Shown: positions 1 through 7,968 of the stretch, piece after piece | Layout of the letters: each line of letters begins with the position of its first letter | Numbering within the stretch: position 1 is the stretch's first letter | Assembly (NCBI RefSeq): GCF_041435335.1 | Contig: NZ_CP108430.1 | Span: 4,997,001-5,061,000 of the forward strand | Origin: Streptomyces sp. NBC_01283 | GTDB taxonomy: Bacteria > Actinomycetota > Actinomycetes > Streptomycetales > Streptomycetaceae | DNA length: 64,000 bases | Direction: 5' to 3' | The notes under the pieces: generated by a model | The model's database searches: none | What the model saw: only the letters and a program-made list of their open reading frames with translations | What the model was told of the DNA's origin: nothing | Translations under genes and position numbers: made by a program

Positions 1-701
1 AAGAGACCGAAAAGCTGCGGGAACTGATCAAGCGAGCCCGCTTTGTCCTCTTCGACTTCGACGGACCCATCTGCCGGCTGTTCGCCGGCCACTCGGCCGA
101 GCGGATCGCGAGTGATCAGGTCCGCTGGCTCGAGGAGCGGGGCCTGCGCGGTCTGCTGACCCCGGAGGAGCGGGCGCAGCCCGACCCCCATGCCGTCCTG
201 CGGGCGGTCGACCGCAGACACCCCGGCAGCGATCTGGTGGGCGAGCTCGAAGAGCGGCTCACCCATCAGGAACTGACGGCGGTGGCGTCGGCATGGCCCA
301 CCCAGTACGCGGACCCCCTCATCATGACGTGGCACGCCATGGGCTCCCGTCTGGCCGTCACCACCAACAACTCACCGCGGGCGGTCTCCCGCTATCTCGA
401 AGGCCGTGGCCTGAGCCATTGCTTCGCCCCGCACATCTACGGCCGCACCCAGGACCTGCATCTCCTCAAGCCGAACCCGCACTGCCTCAACCGCGCCCTC
501 AACGCGATGGGCGCGAAGCCCTCGGCCGCGCTGATGATCGGCGATGCCCCCACGGACTACCAGGCGGCGGAGGAGGCAGGAGTGGCCTTCCTGGGCTACG
601 CGCGTAACGAGCGCAAGGCGAAGCTGCTCAAGGACGCAGGGGCGGCTTGTGTGGTGAGCTCGCTGGAGCCGGTACTGCGGGTGTTGCGCGACAAGGCCTG
701 A
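1..701 (+). CDS. HAD-superfamily hydrolase, 5' end cut off by the window
   Basis: The reading frame is open from base 3, so the gene begins upstream of the window; 232 residues are visible. Motif I is FDFDGPI (Asp18 and Asp20 of the visible part), motif II is the TTNNSP stretch, motif III the Lys in LKPNPH, and motif IV the GDAPTD segment with Asp181. This is the complete catalytic set of a subfamily IA HAD phosphatase, like phosphoglycolate phosphatase. The substrate cannot be read from sequence. It lies beside a GntR regulator and a double kinase-fold protein, so a role in removing a phosphate added by that protein is possible, but this is inference. It converges with the small membrane gene at 713-895, eleven bases away. 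Confidence 0.85.
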   Translation, partial: ETEKLRELIKRARFVLFDFDGPICRLFAGHSAERIASDQVRWLEERGLRGLLTPEERAQPDPHAVLRAVDRRHPGSDLVGELEERLTHQELTAVASAWPTQYADPLIMTWHAMGSRLAVTTNNSPRAVSRYLEGRGLSHCFAPHIYGRTQDLHLLKPNPHCLNRALNAMGAKPSAALMIGDAPTDYQAAEEAGVAFLGYARNERKAKLLKDAGAACVVSSLEPVLRVLRDKA

Positions 702-712
702 ACGCCGGGTGC

Positions 713-895
713 TCAGGCCTGTGCCATCAGGAGCATGAAGACCAGGACGGACAGCGAGACGCAGGCCCTGTTGCGCGCGTGTATGCCGATCGCGAGCAGG
801 CTCAGGGCCAGAAGCCCCGGAGTGCCGTACCGCGACTGGAGCAACTGCTCGATGCCGAAGCCGATTGCGGCCGCGAGCAACTGGAAGAAGACCAT
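713..895 (-). CDS. Small membrane protein, 60 aa
   Basis: Two hydrophobic helices (about residues 3-18 and 26-57) are separated by a short polar loop with QSRYG, so the whole protein is probably a membrane hairpin. The ATG is preceded by a GGGG-rich stretch that could serve as ribosome binding site. It is transcribed away from the GntR gene at 1032, and the two share a 136-bp promoter region containing a perfect palindrome. I do not recognise the family. It is called a gene because of its coherent hydrophobic profile, clean start and position between a convergent and a divergent neighbour. It could still be a chance frame in GC-rich DNA. Confidence 0.55.
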   Translation of the reverse strand: MVFFQLLAAAIGFGIEQLLQSRYGTPGLLALSLLAIGIHARNRACVSLSVLVFMLLMAQA

Positions 896-950
896 GGGAC
901 CCCCACCCCTCTTCGTTCGCCGGGCGGACCAGCGAAGCGATCAACTTTCC

Positions 951-962
951 GTCCAATTGGAC
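951..962. promoter_or_regulatory. Perfect 12-bp palindrome between divergent genes
   Basis: GTCCAATTGGAC is its own reverse complement and lies in the only AT-leaning part of the 896-1031 intergenic region, beside a TTGACT box at 965-970. Its position between the small membrane gene and the GntR gene makes it a candidate operator for the GntR protein. The link to GntR is inferred from location only. Confidence 0.4.
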
Positions 963-1031
963 TGGTTGACTTGAGATTGGTGTGCCCTGGCCGACTGATC
1001 CCTTAACCAACCGCCCTGCCGTGCAACCAAT

Positions 1032-1961
1032 GTGACTGGAAGCGGTTTGTCAGAGGTGCGGCAGAGGTACGGTCGCCGTGTGGTCGGTGAGCGGTCCGGT
1101 GAAGGCGGCGGCAGCGAGTTCCGGCGGGTCTCGGACGCGCTGCACTCCCGCTTGGTCGACGGCACGTACCCCCTGGACAGCCTGCTCCCCCCCCAGCGCG
1201 AGCTCGCGCGCGAATTCGACGTCTCCAGGGACACCATCCAGCGGGTGCTGAGGGAACTCATCAGCGAGGGCCTCGTCCGTTCCAAGCAGGGGAGCGGGTC
1301 GCGGGTGGTGAAGGCGCAGCTGGCCCACATGAGTGCCGGGGGCGGGAGAGCGGGCGGCAGCACCGGCCGTGTCTCGCTCGGGCCGATCATCGGTGCGGCC
1401 TTCGAGGCCTCCCGGGTCACCCTGGACGTCTTCACCCTGACCTCCGAGTCGCTGGACGCCCACATCCGTGTACAGGCGGAACGCATACGGGTCCGGGCGA
1501 TCGAGCCGGAGCGCATCGCGGTCCGCATCCTGCTGCCCTCCGAGGATCTCGACCTCCCCTACCCCCGCGCCAAGGACGACCCGGCCGACCCGCGTCCGCA
1601 GCTGCGCCTGCGCGACATCACCCGGCGGCACACGGCGTCGCTGCGCAACGCGCTGCGGGACCTGCACACCGAGGGCCTGGTGGCGGAGGTGGACGTGGAG
1701 GTGCGCAGAGTGCCGCTGACGCCGGCGTTCAAGCTCTACGTACTGAACGGCACGGAGGCGCTGCACGGCCCGTACGAGGTGATCGAGCGCCGCATCCAGC
1801 TGGATGACGGCGAGGAGATCGACGCCCTGGACGTGCTCGGTCTGGGCTCGGCCCTCACGCACTACGTGCGCGAGGAGGACCCCGAATCGCAGGGAGCCCT
1901 CTTCGTCTCCAGCATGCAGGCCTGGTTCGACTCGTGCTGGACGCTTCTCGCGAAGTCGTGA
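1032..1961 (+). CDS. GntR-type regulator with a degenerate PLD-like C-terminal domain
   Basis: It has 309 residues from a GTG start. Residues about 29-98 form a GntR winged helix with the usual PPQRELAREFDVSRDTIQRVL recognition segment, ending in the KQGSGSRV wing. Residues about 129-305 are not an evident UTRA or FadR domain. They resemble, segment by segment, the soluble domain of the membrane protein at 4418-5297: a strand-rich start (VTLDVFTLTSESLDAHI), VRILLP, a long middle, then FKLYVLN with Lys234 and Asn239, GPYEVI and a closing WF-W motif. The K-x4-N pair looks like a phospholipase-D HKD remnant (HxKxxxxD) that has lost His and Asp, as in the sensor domain of TrmB. It probably binds a ligand and controls the genes that follow. 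Confidence 0.85.
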   Translation: MTGSGLSEVRQRYGRRVVGERSGEGGGSEFRRVSDALHSRLVDGTYPLDSLLPPQRELAREFDVSRDTIQRVLRELISEGLVRSKQGSGSRVVKAQLAHMSAGGGRAGGSTGRVSLGPIIGAAFEASRVTLDVFTLTSESLDAHIRVQAERIRVRAIEPERIAVRILLPSEDLDLPYPRAKDDPADPRPQLRLRDITRRHTASLRNALRDLHTEGLVAEVDVEVRRVPLTPAFKLYVLNGTEALHGPYEVIERRIQLDDGEEIDALDVLGLGSALTHYVREEDPESQGALFVSSMQAWFDSCWTLLAKS

Positions 1962-2133
1962 GCGAATCGGCACCAAGCGGAAATTCGTCGAACGCCACGT
2001 CCCTCAGGAGTGGCGCCTCCCTCTTTGAGCCCATCGTTTACCGGTCTCGCGTCGTCCGGTGTCTCGCGCGCCACTAGGGTGTGCATCACTTTCACCTCCC
2101 TCGCGTGACTATTCAGCTATTCAGGAGCAGCCC

Positions 2134-4395
2134 GTGGGCATTCCTGTGCCCGGTCCTCCTTCCCTGGCGCCTTCCGGCCCTCCCCTCACGGGGTCCGCCG
2201 ACGAGAACGAAGCACTCGACGTGCACGACGTGTACGACGGATTCGTCGAGCACGCCTTGCGGCACGGGACGGTCAGCGGGGGCCACCACAACCAGAACTA
2301 CGTGCTTCCGCTGACGCAGTCCATGGCCCGGCTGGTCGACCGCTACCCGGGGCGGCCCGTCACCGTGCGGCTGCGGCGCCAGGATGCGCTGCCGGTCGTC
2401 ATCCGGACCTGGCAGGACGAGTCGGAGATCCTGCGGGCCATCAAGGGCGTGCTGCCCCACGTGCCGGAATGCCTGGCCAAGCGCGGCGACTCCGCGGTGC
2501 ACAGCTATGTGGAAGGCGTGCCGTTCTCCAGCATCTGCCAGAACGGCAAACCGGTCGACTCCTTGCTGATCAAGGCCCTGGCGACGCTGCTCGCGCAGAT
2601 GACCCAGGTGCGCAGGGAGGCCCTGCCCCCGCTCCCGGCCGACTGGCCCCGCATGGACAAAGGCGGGCCCACGTTCCTGCGGACTCTCGCGCATCTCGCG
2701 GAGCGTCAGATCCGCCAGCCCAATTGGACGGAGTTCGGCGGGCTTTTCGCGGCACTCGGCATTCCGGACGACGCGCTGCTCAGGCTGGCGGAGCGCGCGC
2801 CGAACATGGCCCGCCGCCCCTACAGCCTGCTCCACACAGACCTGCACCGCGACAACGTGATCTTCTCCTACGGAGGTGATCCGCCGCTGATCTGCGTGGA
2901 CTGGGAGCTGGCAACGTACGGCGATCCCCTGCACGACCTGGCCACGCACCTCGTCCGCATGCGATACCCGGACCATCAGTGGGATGAGGTGATCGCGGCC
3001 TGGGCGGAGGCGATGGAGCGCCTCAGGCCCAGGGCGGTCAACGGCCTGGGCCGGGACCTCGACCACTATGTGGCCTTCGAGCGCGCGCAGTCCGTCTACC
3101 CGGACGTCATGCGCGCCGCCCGGTCGCTGGGGAGTTCGCCGGACCAGAAGAGCCTCGACGAGGCGACCTACGCCGTGCGCAAGGCGCTGGAAGCCGCGGC
3201 CGTTCCGCTGCAGTTGCAGGGCGTGCCGGACGCGGAGGAGATCCAGCGGGTGCTGTTCCGCTGGTGGGCTGCCCGGCTCGGGGGGCGGGCCGAGGGAATC
3301 CGGCAGGCGACCCCGATCTCCTGGGAGCCGAACGAGCGCGTGCCGGAGCATCCCGCGTTCCCCCGGTCCGCCGTGCTCGAAGCGCTGATCGCCGAAGGGG
3401 CCGCCCCGGCCTCCCGCGTCTACAAGGGGACGGCCCACCTCAACACCGTGGTCCGGGTGGACGGCATCACCTTCCCGGTCGTGATCCGGCGGAAGCTGAC
3501 CTCGGCCGAGCGGCGCGAGCGCAGCATCCTCAGTGAGCACGCGGTGCTGCGGGCCATCGAGGATTCGGGAGAGCCGGTGCGGGCCCCCCGCGTACTGGCG
3601 CTGGGGGCAAGTCACTTGAAGGACGGGTTCGCGATCCATTCCTACGAGGGGTCAGGTGCCGGAGACCTGCCGCCGGACCACCCCGTGGACGGATTACGCC
3701 CCGCCGAAGCCGACCATCTGGTCGATCAGTTGGGTGCGTTGGCCCGGATCGACACCCAACAGCTGGACCCGACGGTCGGCAAGACGGATTTCTACCGGTG
3801 GCTCTGCGACGAACTGGCGCGGCTGGTCATGTATCTCCCCAAGGAATCGCAGAAGCTGGCAAGGGAGCTCGGTCTGCCGGACGGCTACCGGCTCTGGGAG
3901 ATCTTGATCCGTCACCGGCTGACACCACGCCGGCCCGCCTTGCTGCACGGAGATCTCAACCCCTGGAATCTCGTACGCCGTGACGGTGACGACGGACCGC
4001 TCACCGTCATCGACTGGGAGATGGCGATGATCGGTGATCCGCTGTACGACCTGGTCCGCCACATGCATCTCACCCCGACCCGCCCCGAGATCAGACAGCG
4101 CATGTTCGGCCGCTGGGTCGCCCGCCTGCCGGAGGCGTGCACTGCAGGGTGGCAGGAGGAATGGAAGGTGTACCGCTGGATCGAGGTGGTTCGGTCCGCC
4201 TACGTGGACCTGGACCGACTCGTCACCGGGGCCGACCTGGACGCCCCCAACGTGCAGCGGGCCGTGGACTCGTATGCGATGACACTGGCCACGGCGCAGG
4301 CATCGCTGGGGCTCCGCCCCAGCCCGACGGCCAATCCCTATCTTGCCCGGGCGCTCCCGCACGGCCAGCATGGAGGAATGAGAGCGGCGCCGTAG
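2134..4395 (+). CDS. Protein with two tandem aminoglycoside-phosphotransferase-fold domains
   Basis: I chose GTG at 2134 because AGGAG lies 6 bases upstream; this gives 753 residues (an earlier GTG at 2059 is in frame but lacks such a site). Each half is an APH/choline-kinase-like unit. The first has the Brenner motif HTDLHRDN (His234, catalytic Asp236) and metal-binding Asp256 in VDWE. The second has HGDLNPWN (His605, Asp607) and Asp627 in IDWE. Both keep the catalytic set, so both may be active. The usual family member has one such domain of about 300-350 residues. The substrate is unknown. Codon 3694-3696 is TTA, the only one I could find in any gene here, which would make translation depend on the bldA tRNA. 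It probably forms an operon with 4418-5297, 22 bp downstream. Confidence 0.85.
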   Translation: MGIPVPGPPSLAPSGPPLTGSADENEALDVHDVYDGFVEHALRHGTVSGGHHNQNYVLPLTQSMARLVDRYPGRPVTVRLRRQDALPVVIRTWQDESEILRAIKGVLPHVPECLAKRGDSAVHSYVEGVPFSSICQNGKPVDSLLIKALATLLAQMTQVRREALPPLPADWPRMDKGGPTFLRTLAHLAERQIRQPNWTEFGGLFAALGIPDDALLRLAERAPNMARRPYSLLHTDLHRDNVIFSYGGDPPLICVDWELATYGDPLHDLATHLVRMRYPDHQWDEVIAAWAEAMERLRPRAVNGLGRDLDHYVAFERAQSVYPDVMRAARSLGSSPDQKSLDEATYAVRKALEAAAVPLQLQGVPDAEEIQRVLFRWWAARLGGRAEGIRQATPISWEPNERVPEHPAFPRSAVLEALIAEGAAPASRVYKGTAHLNTVVRVDGITFPVVIRRKLTSAERRERSILSEHAVLRAIEDSGEPVRAPRVLALGASHLKDGFAIHSYEGSGAGDLPPDHPVDGLRPAEADHLVDQLGALARIDTQQLDPTVGKTDFYRWLCDELARLVMYLPKESQKLARELGLPDGYRLWEILIRHRLTPRRPALLHGDLNPWNLVRRDGDDGPLTVIDWEMAMIGDPLYDLVRHMHLTPTRPEIRQRMFGRWVARLPEACTAGWQEEWKVYRWIEVVRSAYVDLDRLVTGADLDAPNVQRAVDSYAMTLATAQASLGLRPSPTANPYLARALPHGQHGGMRAAP

Positions 4396-4417
4396 AGGCA
4401 CGCTCGGGGGAGGGCTC

Positions 4418-5297
4418 TTGCCAGGGGCAGCGAGTGGTGCAGCGGGCGGTGGCTTCACCGGATGGCTTCGTCGATACCGGGCCCGGTACGAGTCGGCGGC
4501 CACCCGTGTCCTGCTGCTCGGCATCTTTGTGACCGGGCTGACCGCGCAGTTCGTGAAGCCGGTCGGAGACGCGATCGCGGGGCAGGTGTTTCTGGGGGGG
4601 AGCGCTGCTCAGCCTGGTCGGATATGTGCTGTACAACGCGGTGCAGGAACTCGCCGTCTCGACCCGGCCGCCCGACAGGGGCCTGGTCAACTCCCGGGAC
4701 CTGGGCAGTCTCGTGGGCGAGGCCTTCCACTCCAGGAAGGTGGAGATCTGCTTCCTCGGCTATACGGGCGAGACGCTCTACAACGAGCTGTATCACCGGC
4801 TGGAGAGCCTTCTGGACGACCCGGGGCCGACAAAGCGGGTGTCGGTCAGGATGCTGATACCGGACTTCGGGCGTGAGATGGCCGTGCCCTCGCGCGTCGG
4901 CCCCGACGGGAAACCCGTCGACTACCCCGAATTCCGTGCACGGCTCGAGGCCAAGTGCCGGGAGTACGACCAGATTCTGTCCAGGCTCGCCGACCGGTTG
5001 ACCGCCGACGGCAGGGTGCTGGTGCACTGCGAGTACCGCCTGTACAACGGGGATCCGCGGGACAAAGTGTGCATCTTCAACAAGGAACTGGTGCTGTGCG
5101 GCCTCTACGACGTGGTCGCCACCATGTCCTTGCAGGATCCCGACTGCGAGGTCTACGACCCCAAGGGCTACAACACGGACCTTGCCGTCCGTTCCCGCAA
5201 GGAGGGGACGGCAGCCGCCGAGACGGCTGTCGCGACACAGATCAGCCACTTCGAGGGGGTGTGGAGTCTGGCGGCCACACCTTCGTGGCGCCGGTGA
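4418..5297 (+). pseudogene. Membrane-anchored degenerate PLD-like protein, frameshifted at a run of seven G
   Basis: TTG at 4418 follows GGGGGAGG and opens a frame that encodes an arginine-rich start and a membrane helix (VLLLGIFVTGLTAQFV). The run GGGGGGG at 4594-4600 then throws it out of frame. Removing one G gives one continuous 292-residue protein with a second helix (ALLSLVGYVLYNAV) and a soluble domain. A GTG at 4626 could also express the soluble part alone. The soluble part matches the GntR C-terminal domain at 1032-1961: ICFLGYTGETLY, VRMLIP, and DKVCIFN with Lys (5064-5066) and Asn (5079-5081) in a K-x4-N arrangement. Either the extra G is a sequencing error, or the gene is broken or phase-variable. 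The function is unknown. Confidence 0.65.
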
Positions 5298-5306
5298 CCC
5301 GCCCCC

Positions 5307-6053
5307 TCACGCCGTCCGCCTCCTGAACAGCGCCCCCGACGCCGCCGCCGAAGCCGCCAGGATTCCCGCGCACCAGGTCAGGGCCACCCAGGGTGTGCTG
5401 CCCACCGGCTGGGCGAGGAGCAGGCCGCGGAGGGATTCGATGACCTGCGTCACCGGTTGGTTGTCGGCGATGGGGCGGAGCCAGCCGGGCATGGTGGAGG
5501 TGGGGACGAAGGCGCTGCTCGGGTAGGGGAGGAAGCTCACGAAGAAGGTGAAGCCGCCCGCCGCCTCCGGGGACTTGGCCAGCAGGCCCACCGTTGCCGA
5601 GAGCCAGGACAGCGCCAGGATGAAGGCGAGGAGGACCCCTGCCGCCGCGAGCCAGCCGGGCAGGGTCGCCGTTGGGCGGAAGCCGATCGCGAAGGCCAGG
5701 GCCAGGACCAGGGTCGTCGCGATCACGTTGCGGGCCACCGAGGCGAAGACGTGGCCCGTCAGGATCTGCGGGCCGCCGATGTCCAGGGAACGGAAGCGGT
5801 CGATGATGCCGCCCTTCAGATCCTCCGTCACCGCCACCGCCGTGTTCGCCGAGCCGAAGCCGGCGCAGAGGAGCAGGACCCCGGGGACCACGTACGTGAC
5901 GTACGAGGAGGTGTCCGTCCTGATCGCGCCGCCGAAGAAGTAGACGAAGATCAGGAGCAGCATCACCGGGAGCGCCATCGCCGTGATCAGGGCGTCCACG
6001 TTGCGGCGGCTGATGCGGATCGCCCGGCCGGTCATGATCAGCGCTTCAGACAT
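5307..6053 (-). CDS. ABC-2 type exporter permease, DrrB-like
   Basis: The 248 residues contain six hydrophobic stretches in the ABC2_membrane pattern, beginning with ISRRNVDALITAMALPVMLLL and including the family segment DRFRSLDIGGPQILTGH between helices. This is the membrane half of a DrrAB-type drug exporter. The ATG lies inside the end of the upstream ATPase gene: ATGTCTGA spans the start and the TGA of the partner, an 8-bp overlap that suggests translational coupling. The substrate cannot be read from sequence. Confidence 0.9.
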   Translation of the reverse strand: MSEALIMTGRAIRISRRNVDALITAMALPVMLLLIFVYFFGGAIRTDTSSYVTYVVPGVLLLCAGFGSANTAVAVTEDLKGGIIDRFRSLDIGGPQILTGHVFASVARNVIATTLVLALAFAIGFRPTATLPGWLAAAGVLLAFILALSWLSATVGLLAKSPEAAGGFTFFVSFLPYPSSAFVPTSTMPGWLRPIADNQPVTQVIESLRGLLLAQPVGSTPWVALTWCAGILAASAAASGALFRRRTA

Positions 6054-7050
6054 GGGTCATCCCCGGGGTGTGTGAGGGGGCCGTGGTCGGGGGCTTGCTC
6101 CGTGGGTCCGTGAGGCTCAGGAAGACGTCGTCCAGCGTCGCCGTGCGGAGCGTGAACGTCGCGAAATCCGTGCGGTCCGGGTCCAGGTCGTCCAGCAGGG
6201 TGCGTACGTCCGCTGCCGTGCCGTCCGTCGGGAAGCCGAGCGTCAGGGTCTCGGGGGAGTGGTGCGTGGCCCGGCCGGACAGGCGCAGGTAGGCCTCGTG
6301 GGTGGTGAGCGACGCCTCCAGGCGGTGGCCGGACACCAGGGACTTGAGGGCCTGCGGCGAGCCCTCCGCCGCGATCATTCCCTCGTGCAACACCGCGATG
6401 TGGTCGGCCAGTTGGTCTGCCTCCTCCAGGTACTGGGTCGTCAGGAAGACCGTCGTGCCGTGTGCCGTGAGGTCGCGCACCACCTCCCACATCTCCTGGC
6501 GGCTGCGCGGGTCCAGGCCCGTCGTCGGCTCGTCCAGGAAGATCACCTCCGGGTCGCCCACCAGGCCCGCCGCCAGATCGACGCGGCGGCGCATCCCTCC
6601 CGAGTACGTGCGGACCAGGCGGTCGGCCGCTTCCGTGAGGTCGAAACGGGTCAGCAGTTCGGCTGCCCGTGCGCGGGCCGCGGCGCGGGGCAGGCCCACG
6701 AGCCTCGCCATCATGCGGAGGTTCTCCGCGCCCGTCTGCGTCTCGTCGACCGCCGCGAACTGACCGGTGAGGCTGATCGCGCGACGGACCTCGCGACGCC
6801 CCGTACGGATGTCATGGCCCGCCACCCGTGCCGTGCCCGTGTCGGGGGTGGTGAGCGTGGTGAGGATGCGGACGGCTGTGGTCTTGCCTGCGCCGTTCGG
6901 GCCCAGGAGCGCGAAGACGGTGCCGGGCGGGACGTGGAGGTCGATGCCGCGGAGTACGGGGGTGGCGCCTCGGCCGCCGGATCGGCCGTAGGTCTTGGTG
7001 AGGGCTGTCGCCTCGATGGCCGGAGTGGCGGCTGGGGGTGGTGGGGGCAT
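6046..7050 (-). CDS. ABC exporter ATP-binding protein, DrrA-like
   Basis: ATG at 7050 follows GGAG at 6-base spacing and gives 334 residues; the frame runs on upstream but without a credible start. Walker A is GPNGAGKTT (about residues 46-54), the signature is YSGGMRRR, and Walker B is EVIFLDEPTTGLDPRS. The C-terminal extension after residue 230 is typical of daunorubicin-resistance ATPases. It forms a complete exporter with the permease at 5307-6053. The promoter faces the TetR gene at 7159 across a region with inverted repeats, so repression by that TetR is the likely control. Confidence 0.92.
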   Translation of the reverse strand: MPPPPPAATPAIEATALTKTYGRSGGRGATPVLRGIDLHVPPGTVFALLGPNGAGKTTAVRILTTLTTPDTGTARVAGHDIRTGRREVRRAISLTGQFAAVDETQTGAENLRMMARLVGLPRAAARARAAELLTRFDLTEAADRLVRTYSGGMRRRVDLAAGLVGDPEVIFLDEPTTGLDPRSRQEMWEVVRDLTAHGTTVFLTTQYLEEADQLADHIAVLHEGMIAAEGSPQALKSLVSGHRLEASLTTHEAYLRLSGRATHHSPETLTLGFPTDGTAADVRTLLDDLDPDRTDFATFTLRTATLDDVFLSLTDPRSKPPTTAPSHTPGMTHV

Positions 7051-7064
7051 GCGGGACTCCTTTA

Positions 7065-7104
7065 CTGCGTATGGTCTACGCGTTACCGAGTAAGGGTTAC
7101 GCAG
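7065..7104. promoter_or_regulatory. Inverted repeats in the divergent TetR/ABC promoter region
   Basis: CTGCGTA at 7065-7071 and TACGCAG at 7098-7104 are inverted copies. Between them lies a second, tighter pair, TTAC-CGA-GTAA (7083-7093). A TACGAT box at 7108-7113 would be the -10 element for the TetR gene. A TetR dimer bound here would cover both promoters. The assignment rests on symmetry and position only. Confidence 0.5.
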
Positions 7105-7158
7105 AACTACGATGTGCGTCAAGCACGGCAGCTCAGGAGGAGGAGGCGACGGCGGGCC

Positions 7159-7953
7159 ATGGCGGCGGACGAGGCAACTGGTGAGGGTGCGCGGGACGAG
7201 GGCGAAGGCGTGGGGGGCTCGGGGCTTTCCGCGAGCCTCGAAACCGCCTGGGGGCTGCGCGAGCGGCCCTCGAAGGGGCCCAAGCCCGGCCTGAGCCTCG
7301 ATCGCATCGTCGACGCGGGCATCGCCATCGCGGCCGCGGAAGGCATCGGCGCGGTCACCATGGGGCGGGTCGCCAAGGCGCTCGGCGCCTCGCCGATGTC
7401 CCTCTACCGGTACGTCTCCGCCAGGGACGAGCTCTACGTCCTCATGCAGGACGCGGCGACCGGCTTCCCGCCCGAGATGCCCGCGGCGATCACGGGGTGG
7501 CGGGCGCGGCTGGAGTGGTGGGCGCGGGCCCAGCGCGAGGTCTTCCGGCGCAACCTGTGGCTCGTACGCATCCCCATCACCTCGCCGCCCGTGTCCCCCC
7601 ACTCCCTGGAGTGGATGGAGCAGGGGCTCGCGGCGCTCGACGGCAGCGGGCTAGAGGAGGGCCAGAAGCTCTCCGTGCTCATGCTGGTGGGCGGGTTCGT
7701 GCGGAACGAGGTCGTCTTCATGGCCGATCTGGACACGGCCATGAGGGCGGGGGGCAAGGAGCCCGACGAGGTGATGCGGCAGTACGCACGCACCATCGAC
7801 GCCCTCACCTCGATCGCCCCCGAACGCTTCCCGGCGCTGCGGCGGACGCTCGCGACGGGCGTACTCGACGTCGCGGACGCCGAGGACACGGAGTTCGAGT
7901 TCGGGATCGGTCGGGTGCTGGACGGGGTGGCGGTGTTGATCGGGGATCGGTGA
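7159..7953 (+). CDS. TetR-family regulator next to a drug exporter
   Basis: From ATG 7159 the protein has 264 residues. The DNA-binding domain is at about residues 45-100 (IVDAGIAIAAAEG, then GRVAKALGASPMSLYRYV), followed by a TetR_C-type ligand domain. An AGGAGGAGGAGG stretch lies about 12 bases before the ATG, longer than usual spacing; GTG 7114 is an alternative start. The divergent arrangement with a DrrAB-type exporter is the classic layout of a repressor that releases its pump genes when it binds the exported compound. The ligand is unknown. Confidence 0.88.
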   Translation: MAADEATGEGARDEGEGVGGSGLSASLETAWGLRERPSKGPKPGLSLDRIVDAGIAIAAAEGIGAVTMGRVAKALGASPMSLYRYVSARDELYVLMQDAATGFPPEMPAAITGWRARLEWWARAQREVFRRNLWLVRIPITSPPVSPHSLEWMEQGLAALDGSGLEEGQKLSVLMLVGGFVRNEVVFMADLDTAMRAGGKEPDEVMRQYARTIDALTSIAPERFPALRRTLATGVLDVADAEDTEFEFGIGRVLDGVAVLIGDR

Positions 7954-7968
7954 CGTCTGCGGTGTCTC

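Noticed and set aside
5148..5297. Frameshift protein as an active phospholipase D
   Set aside because: The HKD motif lacks its His and final Asp (K-x4-N only), and a second HKD copy is absent, so catalysis is unlikely.
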